Source: Candidatus Omnitrophota bacterium
Lineage (GTDB): Bacteria; Omnitrophota; Gorgyraeia; Tantalellales; Tantalellaceae
NCBI GenBank assembly: GCA_013204685.1
Contig: JABMSC010000022.1
Span: 1 to 8,656, forward strand
Direction: 5' to 3'
Length of the DNA stretch: 8,656 bases
Of this stretch, positions 1 through 5,318 are shown piece after piece. The position numbers and the translations under genes were made by a program. The notes beneath the pieces are model-generated. The model ran no database searches, had not been told where the DNA came from, and saw only the letters and a program-made list of their open reading frames with translations. Each line of letters opens with the position of its first letter. The stretch's first letter is position 1.

Positions 1-20
1 CGCCCGGTGTGGATCCTCCC
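1..20 (+). repeat. Inverted copy of the 6S RNA apical segment
   Basis: These 20 bases match the reverse complement of 1680-1699 at 19 of 20 positions. The only difference is base 6 (G here; T at 1694, so A on the minus strand). The partner lies in the apical arm of the 6S RNA at 1613-1776, so the plus strand here reads like the 6S transcript. The similarity stops abruptly after base 20, and bases 21-100 show no 6S 3' half. The segment touches the window edge, so its full length is unknown. It could be the end of a second structured RNA, a 6S fragment, or one end of an inverted-repeat element. Confidence 0.6.
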
Positions 21-100
21 TGTACGGAACATAGCAAACAGTTTTTTCTCTATTTACATACTCTCCCGCATCTTTCGTTTTTCTCTCCCTCATCAGATCT

Positions 101-116
101 TTGAAATTCCATACAA
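101..116 (+). repeat. 16-bp direct repeat, copy 1
   Basis: TTGAAATTCCATACAA occurs here and again at 258-273, start to start 157 bases apart. Copy 2 continues into ATACAAGAACATA (268-280), whose 13 bases recur at 1571-1583 just downstream of the 6S RNA. Shorter AAATTCC cores appear near 1504 and 1803. Exact repeats in otherwise unique intergenic DNA may be regulator binding sites or remnants of a small mobile repeat; no known operator consensus matches. Confidence 0.55.
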
Positions 117-141
117 TAAATCAGCGCTTTACATCTCTACC

Positions 142-171
142 TCTCAACCTAAATCTCAACCTTAACCTTAA
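142..171. repeat. Degenerate phased hexamer block
   Basis: The block consists of five consecutive six-base units on the plus strand: tctcaa, cctaaa, tctcaa, ccttaa, ccttaa. It is low-complexity and imperfect, and no function can be assigned from sequence. Confidence 0.4.
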
Positions 172-257
172 TTCCGAACTATCTGGTATCTAAAGCACGG
201 AATGCCTCCCTCTGTCCTTATTACGCGTGACACCATATGTGAAAACGTGTCATATTA

Positions 258-273
258 TTGAAATTCCATACAA
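258..273 (+). repeat. 16-bp direct repeat, copy 2
   Basis: This is the second identical copy of TTGAAATTCCATACAA (first copy at 101-116). It overlaps the 13-base word at 268-280 that reappears at 1571-1583. All copies sit outside genes. Confidence 0.55.
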
Positions 274-376
274 GAACATACGATAAGAACCGCCGCTTAA
301 GTGTAATATTATTTCCTTCCGGGTTAATTTCTTAGAACTCATTAATACCCCTTTTTAGTTTTTCCTGTGCCTCTTG

Positions 377-1051
377 TTAATATCTAATCCTTTTAACGAC
401 TTTTTCTGTTAACAGCAACTGTTTATCTTGCATGATTTCAACAGGCTCTTTGATAAACAATAATGGAAAGACAATATCACTTACACAACATGGCAGCCAT
501 ACAGAAAGAAATAAAAATATAAAAATCCCAATATACAAATATCCTGTTAAACCTTGCCCTAATGACATAATAATGTGAAATAAAGACGCCCACGTACTTA
601 ATAGAACATGTCCGGCATGCGGGAATCTGGTTCTTGGAATGAAATGCGCCACAGTCACTCCTGAAATCGCGCACAAAGAGACTGCTTTCCATTCTTCAAT
701 GAAACCTATATGCACTCCTCTATTCGGCAGTCGCAATAAAACCTCGCCTATATACGGAATTACTGAATCGCTTAACGTCGCTATGCCTACAGCTCCCGAG
801 AACCCTACCAAAAGGATCGTTAAAAAATTACATTTCCCCTTTGTTTCTTCATCTTTATGTATTTTAAACATCGAAGCGGTAACAAGCGCGCTCAAAAAGA
901 CATGAACGAAATGAAACATATGAAACATTTTATGCGCCGCGCCAAAAAATATCTCCCGAAAAAGCACCATAAAAATTATTCCGGTAACGACTCCCCACAT
1001 CGTAAAAGGAATATGTTTCTTCAACTCAATGGAAATTTGTCTAACATCCAT
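377..1051 (-). CDS. His-rich six-helix integral membrane protein, unknown family
   Basis: I do not recognise this 224-residue protein. Hydrophobic segments lie near residues 14-34, 42-62, 75-94, 121-138, 147-165 and 168-200, suggesting about six membrane helices and no signal peptide. It has 11 histidines. H40, H44, H47 and H50 are spaced to lie along one helix face, and H145, H148 and H159 cluster around the fifth segment. A Cys188-Cys189-x-x-Asp192 motif sits in the last segment, and a basic tail follows. Buried His and Cys clusters are typical of metal-handling or haem-binding membrane proteins, and the district is rich in iron genes, so metal transport is a reasonable but unproven guess. 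The ATG start is well supported by a strong GGAGG ribosome binding site at 1056-1062. The gene is divergent from the ferredoxin gene at 1208, with about 156 bases between the start codons. Confidence 0.85.
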   Translation of the reverse strand: MDVRQISIELKKHIPFTMWGVVTGIIFMVLFREIFFGAAHKMFHMFHFVHVFLSALVTASMFKIHKDEETKGKCNFLTILLVGFSGAVGIATLSDSVIPYIGEVLLRLPNRGVHIGFIEEWKAVSLCAISGVTVAHFIPRTRFPHAGHVLLSTWASLFHIIMSLGQGLTGYLYIGIFIFLFLSVWLPCCVSDIVFPLLFIKEPVEIMQDKQLLLTEKVVKRIRY

Positions 1052-1207
1052 TTAACTTCCTCCATTTTCAGGTAATCCTAACAATGTTCGTTTTCACCAA
1101 CAATCAAGACCAAGTATGAATTTTCTGCTTCCATTGCCTTCCGCTCGCTACCATACTAAACTTGTATTGTAGAAAACTATTCTTTCCTCACAAAAAAGGA
1201 GCATATC

Positions 1208-1381
1208 ATGGCTTATAAAATCGATGAGAAATGCACAGGATGCGGAGCTTGTCTTCCTGAATGTCCCGTAAACGCGATTAGCGAAGGCGAACCATATATG
1301 ATCGACGCTGAAAAGTGCACCGACTGTGGAGCTTGTGTTGGAACTTGCCCGGTTGGGGCAATTTCGCAAAAAGAAGATTAA
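1208..1381 (+). CDS. 2[4Fe-4S] bacterial-type ferredoxin
   Basis: This encodes a 57-residue clostridial-type ferredoxin, a soluble low-potential electron carrier in anaerobic metabolism. Two canonical cluster motifs are complete: C9-x2-C12-x2-C15-x3-C19-P and C37-x2-C40-x2-C43-x3-C47-P. Their internal symmetry reflects the duplicated ferredoxin fold, and by the usual pattern each cluster takes three Cys from one motif and the fourth from the other. The length is normal for the family. An AAGGAG ribosome binding site lies seven bases before the ATG. It is the only plus-strand gene I can support in the window and appears monocistronic, with a possible weak terminator at 1413-1465. It lies near a broken flavodoxin gene; flavodoxin often substitutes for ferredoxin when iron is scarce. 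The redox partner cannot be told from sequence. Confidence 0.96.
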   Translation: MAYKIDEKCTGCGACLPECPVNAISEGEPYMIDAEKCTDCGACVGTCPVGAISQKED

Positions 1382-1612
1382 GCTTCGAAACTGCTAATTC
1401 TGGCAGTTATAACATAAACCTATAAACTTTAAAGTAAGTTTTCTGTTTATAAATTTATGCTTTTTGCTAATCTTATTTTCTGGGGCTTTAATTCTTTATC
1501 TCGAAATTCCACGATTTGCCCCGCAATACTCACACATTAAATGTCCATAACGCGCTTCTCCATAAACAATATACAAGAACATAACCGGCCTTCGCCCGGA
1601 ACTCACAATTTA
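1382..1612. other. Intergenic stretch between ferredoxin gene and 6S RNA
   Basis: This convergent intergenic region contains the AT-rich inverted repeat 1413-1465, a small 5-bp hairpin at 1391-1406 and a GC-rich CCGG/CCGG hairpin at 1585-1599. Read on the minus strand, the last of these lies just 3' of the 6S RNA and is followed by a T-rich stretch, so it could help end that transcript. No gene was seen. Confidence 0.4.
1413..1465 (+). terminator. Possible weak terminator of the ferredoxin gene
   Basis: The arms 1413-1427 and 1445-1459 are complementary over 15 positions with two central mismatches. A 17-base loop separates them and CTTTTT follows at 1460-1465. It starts 32 bases after the ferredoxin stop codon. 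The stem is AT-rich and therefore weak, so this is tentative. Confidence 0.4.
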
Positions 1613-1776
1613 TAGGGCCTGTTCTCCGAGCAATCCCTGCATTTGTGATCGTTTGCAAGGGGGTGGGAGCTCTCTGAATGGGAGGATCCACACTGGGCGG
1701 AGGGGCCCATGAAGAAAGCTACCACGCCCTTGCTTACTTTCGCAACATATCGGCCCAGTTCGGGGAACGGGCCCTA
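1613..1776 (-). ncRNA. ssrS: 6S RNA (regulator of RNA polymerase)
   Basis: 6S RNA mimics an open promoter and binds sigma70-type RNA polymerase. The closing stem pairs 1613-1631 with 1758-1776: 19 bp without a bulge, three of them G-U. A large bubble of about 23 and 24 bases follows (1632-1654 and 1734-1757). A second stem pairs 1655-1671 with 1717-1733 with two mismatches, and an apical AUGGG/CCCAU helix (1678-1682, 1706-1710) caps it. This stem, bubble, stem layout of about 160 nt is the 6S hallmark. On the minus strand the 5' bubble strand reads GGCCGAUAU, close to E. coli AGCCGAUAU around the product-RNA start site, and the 3' closing strand has CUCGGAGA as in E. coli; this sets the strand. 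The 3' bubble side can form a small UGCA/UGCA hairpin. Exact ends and promoter are not determined. Confidence 0.83.
1680..1699 (-). repeat. Apical 6S segment repeated inverted at the window start
   Basis: This segment lies inside the apical arm of the 6S RNA and is the reverse complement of bases 1-20 with one mismatch. It includes the GGATCC palindrome at 1684-1689. The two copies enclose the membrane protein and ferredoxin genes. Confidence 0.6.
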
Positions 1777-1861
1777 CATCCGTGAAAATGCATCAAGTTA
1801 TTAAAATTCCGTTACGATAAACTAAAAAATTACCCTGTCTTCAAAATGCGATCTACTCAAT

Positions 1862-2277
1862 TTATGAAAGTTTTTCTATTATCTCTTCGATCCATTCTTT
1901 GACCCTATCCAGCTGATTTTCAACAACTCCATCAATTTTTAAAGACTCGTTGATTATTTCCGACCCGCAATTAACGAGCTTCTCCTCCAAGGTATCAACT
2001 GCCTTACAAAATTGTGGATACATGGTATCTCCGGGTCCAAAAACCGCGACTTTTTTACCTGACAATTCTACTGATTGTATCTTTTTCTTTACCATATAAC
2101 TCCCCAAGTGGAACAACCAAAGAGAATCACATCATAATCCAGCATTGTTTTCGGCTGAACATTTTATACATTTTTCACATTTATTTCATGTCCTGTTTTC
2201 GCAAGCGTATCAGCAATTTTTACAGACATGCTTTGTGTGTTACCCATCGTACTGCCATAGATAATACCTATCTTCAT
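1862..2277 (-). pseudogene. Broken flavodoxin gene
   Basis: Reading from the ATG at 2277, which has a strong AGGAGG site just upstream, the protein starts MKIGIIYGSTMGNTQSMS. This contains the flavodoxin FMN-phosphate loop (GSTMGNT, residues 8-14). Codon 38 is a TAA (2166-2164). The same frame then continues with flavodoxin-like sequence including DYDVILFGCSTWG, the first flavin-loop region. Soon after, the homology moves to another frame that carries LSGKKVAVFGPGDTMYPQFC and a normal C-terminal helix, ending with TAA at 1864-1862. Compared with Desulfovibrio-type flavodoxins, about 8-9 residues after CSTWG (the usual ELQDDF stretch) are missing, and a deletion of about 25 bases would explain the frame change. 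Two independent lesions make a dead gene more likely than a single read error. It follows the 62-residue gene by 34 bases in the same direction. Confidence 0.85.
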
Positions 2278-2311
2278 CTTTTAGTCCTCCTTGCTCTTTG
2301 ATTTAATAATC

Positions 2312-2500
2312 TTAAAAAATATTCTTTCTTCTTACGCCCTTCCTGACCTTTTGTAGTCTGTGAATAATGCTCTTTATCTCTCCCGAACAATCATACACAT
2401 TAGGGTACTCAATTTTGCTTTCATCCATCAAAGAGTTTGATAGCTCTTTTATCTTTTTTATCTCATCTCTTAATATTCGAGCTGCTATACTCCTGCTCAT
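2312..2500 (-). CDS. Small basic protein of unknown function
   Basis: This is a 62-residue soluble protein with no signal peptide or membrane segment. It is mostly charged and probably helical, with a Lys/Arg-rich C-terminus (residues 51-60) and a single Cys in the YDCSGE stretch near residue 38. I do not recognise the family. The start is supported by GGAG in AAAAGGAGAAGACATG. It lies 17 bases after the DUF3793 gene and 34 bases before the broken flavodoxin, so it is probably co-transcribed with them. It could be a small partner of DUF3793 or the flavodoxin, but nothing in the sequence shows this. Confidence 0.7.
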   Translation of the reverse strand: MSRSIAARILRDEIKKIKELSNSLMDESKIEYPNVYDCSGEIKSIIHRLQKVRKGVRRKNIF

Positions 2501-2517
2501 GTCTTCTCCTTTTCTCT

Positions 2518-3153
2518 CTATGCAAAGATGATGCTAAGTTCGTATTTGCTCTGGAAATACATCGTCAGTTTATCCAGAAACCGCATAGGATCTTTTACTT
2601 TCTCCATTAGTTGTTTGAAAATACTCTCCGCTTGCTCGTGCAGTTTCATTAACTTAAGAGACACAGCAGGATCTCCGAATATTTTCCAGCGAGTCGTTGC
2701 AACCAAAGGCTTGCTTCCTTTATAGATAAACCCTTTTATGTCTTTTAGGGGGTATCCGAGAAATACTCCTATTTCGTGTGGAAAATTCTGGCCATTAAAC
2801 CTCATCTCTAACACGTCCAGATAGTCTTTCGCTGAAGCACATGAAAAATACCCGAATCTTTTAAGAAATTCCGCGTTATCGCGGACACTAAGCACCTCCT
2901 GAAGCTTATCGGAATTAAAGAAAAGTATCTGTTTTCCCCGCAAAGTTGTTTTTAATTCCCTGTAGGAAAGTCCCAGATTTTTAATAACATCCGGGTTCTC
3001 TTTTTTCCATAAATCCAGGAAGTTAACCCCACAGCACCTCTCAGTATCGCAAAGCCCCATAAGTACAGCCGGTTTAACTCCAACCAATACAGGCGAAGTC
3101 TGTACCATTAAATATTTCATAAGGCATATTGCCTTCTGAGAGTGTTTTTTCAT
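2518..3153 (-). CDS. DUF3793 family protein
   Basis: This 211-residue cytoplasmic protein resembles the DUF3793 family, whose biochemical role is not established. Family-like features are a Cys-rich N-terminal part (C35, then C40-C41) and the block at 123-143, with FPHEIGVFLGYPLKDIKGFI as its core. A further Cys is at 105, and the C-terminal third is helical and charged. Such proteins are known mainly from anaerobes, and as I recall often near flavodoxin genes, which is the arrangement here. The ATG overlaps the stop of the preceding small gene by four bases (ATGA), implying translational coupling; GGAAAA just upstream serves as the ribosome binding site. The length is full for the family. 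With the flavodoxin next to it dead, its partner may be lost or encoded elsewhere. Confidence 0.85.
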   Translation of the reverse strand: MKKHSQKAICLMKYLMVQTSPVLVGVKPAVLMGLCDTERCCGVNFLDLWKKENPDVIKNLGLSYRELKTTLRGKQILFFNSDKLQEVLSVRDNAEFLKRFGYFSCASAKDYLDVLEMRFNGQNFPHEIGVFLGYPLKDIKGFIYKGSKPLVATTRWKIFGDPAVSLKLMKLHEQAESIFKQLMEKVKDPMRFLDKLTMYFQSKYELSIIFA

Positions 3154-3368
3154 TTTTCCTTTTCCCCTCCCGGGATATCAGTAAGTAAATCAGCTAATCC
3201 TTCATCCATTATTTTTGAAGCGGCATGTTTTACCATCGCCGCTAAAGACATGAAAGTATCCGTTGTAAAATAAAGAGACACTCCGGAAATACCAACGTTA
3301 AGATGAACTACTCCATGCCGGCATTTTTCGACACTGCCAAGCCTGTTATCATGCGCCAAAAGTTCCAT
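3150..3368 (-). CDS. Small CxHG-motif protein, unknown function
   Basis: The preferred start is the ATG at 3368, preceded by AAGGA with suitable spacing, giving 72 residues; a TTG at 3383 would add five residues but lies inside that site. The notable motif is C16-R-H18-G-V-V-H22-L, followed by a short beta-like stretch (VSLYF) and a helix with a further His. Small single-domain proteins with a CxHG...H pattern followed by a strand and a helix are known as uncharacterised families, and a metal site built from C16, H18 and H22 is possible but inferred. It is the first gene after the terminator at 3417-3463 and overlaps the DUF3793 gene by four bases, so the two proteins are probably made together. 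Confidence 0.75.
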   Translation of the reverse strand: MELLAHDNRLGSVEKCRHGVVHLNVGISGVSLYFTTDTFMSLAAMVKHAASKIMDEGLADLLTDIPGGEKEK

Positions 3369-3416
3369 AGTCTTTTCCTTCAATCTAATATGTTAGTTGT
3401 GCCAAACTTTCTTTTT

Positions 3417-3463
3417 AAAAAAATCCCCCCTTTCCTGTCCTGCCGCCCCGGAAAAAGGGGGAA
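3417..3463 (-). terminator. Strong intrinsic terminator after the porin gene
   Basis: On the minus strand, arm CCCCCTTTTTCC (3461-3450) pairs with GGAAAGGGGGG (3435-3425) around a loop of about 14 bases. The transcript then runs through A and seven U (3424-3417). GC-rich stem plus U-run is a textbook rho-independent terminator. It ends about 40 bases after the porin stop codon and separates the iron-uptake genes from the DUF3793 set. Confidence 0.9.
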
Positions 3464-3502
3464 TCTTCCGGAGCGGCTTACTTTAATATACATATTTACA
3501 AC

Positions 3503-4879
3503 TTAAAAGTCTATCTGCCCTCTTAGACCATACACAAAGATCGTGTCCGAGTCTTTACCTGCGGTTGTGCCACCGCCATTTGGTTCCCATATGATCTGCA
3601 TATCCGGTGTTAAGGTAAGGTGATCATTCACCTTAAAAGCATAATATGCCTCAAGATGCGTTTCGGATTTGTCATACACATTTACGTCTCGATATTCTTT
3701 CCCCGGTATCGCCTGACCAATAGCTATCGCCACCACATCATCTTCCCTGTTCCAATATCTGCCGATCATCTGCCCACCGATTGACCAATCATATCCGAGA
3801 TCGCTTTTTGTTGGATCCGCCCAGCCAAACCGGCCGAACACGCCGTATACATCCGTTATTTTCTGGTCGCAAGTGAATCCAAAACCTACATTTCCCCTTT
3901 CGAAATCATCCGTATCTTTTACTTTGGCGTGAGGAGCCCCGTTATACCAGAAAAGTACTCGATAGTTTCCGCCCCACATCTCTTCATCATAATCAAACGC
4001 CTTTGCCGGCATAAAGTTTAATTGCGCGGCAAGAAACGGATTATCGAAAAGATTTTCCCAATCACCGGTCTCGTTCATGTAAACAGCTTCAAGATCGATG
4101 AAATTTACCTCTTCAGGCACTATATATATCCTTGCCCCAAAAGCGTTATCATCGGGCCAATCTATTACAGCAGAATTCCGGAATATATGCCCCAAGAATT
4201 GCGTACACTCATCATTTGCGTACTTGTTAGTGTCAATATACCCAGTAGCGTCTATCTTACCACCTGTAATTGTAAGTTGCCCATCAAAGATATACTGCTC
4301 ATACCACGCTTCTGTTATATCAACACGCGCGTTTGAATCTCCAGCATCTCTATTAACATTGCTAAAAACAGAAAGTTCACCCTCAATAGTATCACCTTGT
4401 CCAGCTTCCATATGGATAAATGCCATTCCATAATCGCCAAACTCTTTCGCAACCTCCAGATCGATCGAATACGAGCCATCAAACCTTGAATCTTCTCCAT
4501 CCGTTGCCGCCGCGTTATTCGCGTTTGGAGTCCCCTGTCCCACAAAAGTTATGCCGGCACCTATTTCAAGTTCTCCGGGCACACCTTCAAGTAAAGCTAA
4601 ATCACGCTTCATGCGACCTGAGATATCTTTCTCAGCTAACGTTTTCAATTTAGCGTCAACTTTTTCTTTCCGTTCAGCAATAGTGCTGTTTTGATCGTTA
4701 AGCTGCTTTTCCAGCGCCTCAATCCTGCTACCCTGCTTTTTGATCAGCATTCTCATTTGTTTAAGCTCTTTTAAGAGCTCTTCATTTGACGGCATGTCCG
4801 CTCCGAACGCGGGGCTATGGGCACAAAAAAGCACAAACATACCTAACGTTATACTTCCGATCATTCTCTTAAACCACAT
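3503..4879 (-). CDS. OprB/LbtU-like outer membrane porin with N-terminal coiled coil
   Basis: This 458-residue protein has a Sec signal peptide (basic start, hydrophobic core 7-20, cleavage near AFG/A at 26-27). A charged heptad-like coiled coil spans about 33-85, as in porins that trimerise or anchor in the periplasm, and a beta-barrel follows from about 105. The region around 195-260, with GGKIDATGYIDTNKYANDE, is the characteristic OprB-type segment. The chain ends in GLRGQIDF, the terminal Phe being the usual BAM recognition signal. Family members are sugar porins or, as with LbtU of Legionella, ferric-siderophore channels; beside feoB an iron-related substrate is more attractive, but this is inference. 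The ATG has an AGGAG site. It is the last gene before the terminator at 3417-3463 and lies 100 bases after the DUF2292 gene. Confidence 0.88.
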   Translation of the reverse strand: MWFKRMIGSITLGMFVLFCAHSPAFGADMPSNEELLKELKQMRMLIKKQGSRIEALEKQLNDQNSTIAERKEKVDAKLKTLAEKDISGRMKRDLALLEGVPGELEIGAGITFVGQGTPNANNAAATDGEDSRFDGSYSIDLEVAKEFGDYGMAFIHMEAGQGDTIEGELSVFSNVNRDAGDSNARVDITEAWYEQYIFDGQLTITGGKIDATGYIDTNKYANDECTQFLGHIFRNSAVIDWPDDNAFGARIYIVPEEVNFIDLEAVYMNETGDWENLFDNPFLAAQLNFMPAKAFDYDEEMWGGNYRVLFWYNGAPHAKVKDTDDFERGNVGFGFTCDQKITDVYGVFGRFGWADPTKSDLGYDWSIGGQMIGRYWNREDDVVAIAIGQAIPGKEYRDVNVYDKSETHLEAYYAFKVNDHLTLTPDMQIIWEPNGGGTTAGKDSDTIFVYGLRGQIDF

Positions 4880-4979
4880 ATCTAACTCCTTTCTTTTCTG
4901 TTGCCTCCAGTTGCCCGGTCGGATTACAATTTTCCTTAATACAAAAAATTCCCATCAGCTCCACTTGTATGGTTGCTTC

Positions 4980-5135
4980 TTAGTAAAATCGTTTTTTTTC
5001 TTTTTTCTCTATCTGAACGGTTTTTGAATCATGTATAGTTATCACCACCTCTCCATAATTTATTTGCTGAATAGATTTAATGATTTCTTCTAAAACCCGC
5101 TGATCTATATCGCTGTAATTCGTCATCTTCTTCAT
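4980..5135 (-). CDS. DUF2292 (YezD-type) small protein
   Basis: This encodes 51 residues. Residues 10-43 match the DUF2292 pattern: a short helix (IDQRVLEEIIKSIQQI), then YGEVVITIHDSKTVQIEK, a beta hairpin with the usual closing V-Q-I-E-K. The C-terminus is Lys-rich. Family members are small cytoplasmic proteins of unknown function. The ATG at 5135 has AGAGGA about ten bases upstream; an in-frame ATG at 5126 is a less likely alternative. It lies between the DUF4198 and porin genes in the same direction, immediately downstream of the long hairpin at 5161-5221, which could influence its expression. Confidence 0.82.
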   Translation of the reverse strand: MKKMTNYSDIDQRVLEEIIKSIQQINYGEVVITIHDSKTVQIEKKEKKRFY

Positions 5136-5160
5136 ATGCTTTTATCCTCTGCCTGAATTC

Positions 5161-5221
5161 CTGGGAATAGAAAGGGTAATCTTATTAACCACGGCCGCTG
5201 GATTACCCTCCTCGTTCCCAG
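5161..5221 (-). promoter_or_regulatory. Long near-continuous mRNA hairpin ahead of the DUF2292 gene
   Basis: CTGGGAA (5161-5167) pairs with TTCCCAG (5215-5221), and GGGTAATC (5174-5181) pairs with GATTACCC (5201-5208). On the minus strand the six intervening positions also mostly pair (A-U and three G-U, two mismatches), giving a stem of about 21 positions with a 19-base loop. On the plus strand the same positions pair much worse, so it looks selected as minus-strand RNA. No U-run follows, so it is not an intrinsic terminator. It ends 25 bases before the DUF2292 start. An mRNA-processing or stability element, or a cis-regulator, is plausible; it fits no riboswitch class I recognise. Confidence 0.65.
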
Positions 5222-5225
5222 TTCT

Positions 5226-5312
5226 TTATTCCGTGTGTTCGGTCTCAATATCGTCATGAATATGATCCAGATCTTTTTTTATGTGCCATATATCTTATTT
5301 TAAAAAACCCAT
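5226..5312 (-). pseudogene. Tiny ORF interrupted by in-frame TAA
   Basis: An ATG at 5312 follows a GGGAG ribosome binding site that overlaps the end of the DUF4198 gene. It reads MGFLK, then TAA (5297-5295), then continues in frame as DIWHIKKDLDHIHDDIETE plus three residues to a TAA at 5228-5226. The composition after the stop (charged, regular I/L spacing, His/Asp-rich) looks protein-like. If the TAA replaces a Lys or Glu codon, this was a 28-residue peptide gene of the iron operon. It may equally be chance sequence; the evidence is thin. Confidence 0.3.
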
Positions 5313-5318
5313 AACAAT

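Larger units (their letters stand above)
21..376. other. AT-rich intergenic region, no convincing gene
   Basis: No ORF with both a ribosome binding site and protein-like composition was found. The stretch holds a T-run at 42-47, a block of five phased hexamers at 142-171 and two copies of a 16-bp direct repeat (101-116, 258-273). It lies downstream of the minus-strand membrane protein gene that ends at 377, and I see no clear intrinsic terminator for that gene here. A minus-strand 30-codon ORF (342-250) has an ATG and a weak purine run upstream but nothing else in its favour. Confidence 0.5.

Noticed and set aside
250..342. Minus-strand 30-codon ORF (MSSKKLTRKE...) downstream of the membrane protein gene
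   Set aside because: It has an ATG and a purine-rich leader but no recognisable domain and sits in repeat-bearing AT-rich DNA; too short to support.
1148..1369. Minus-strand ORF opposite the ferredoxin gene
   Set aside because: It is antisense to a complete ferredoxin with perfect cluster motifs and has no ribosome binding site or domain of its own.
1..1699. Transposon bounded by the 20-bp inverted repeats
   Set aside because: No transposase gene or target-site duplication is visible, and the right copy is inside a functional-looking RNA arm, so a mobile element is not supported.
1862..2277. Recoding of TAA as a sense codon
   Set aside because: Several intact genes here end with TAA at the expected family length, and the flavodoxin also has a frameshift, so decay explains it better.
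2014..2301. Plus-strand 95-residue ORF over the flavodoxin region
   Set aside because: The opposite strand carries flavodoxin sequence; the plus-strand product has no family features.
3384..3416. Sigma54 promoter (TTGGCAC on the minus strand before the 72-residue gene)
   Set aside because: The -24-like TGGCAC is present but the required TTGC(A/T) -12 element is not at the right distance.
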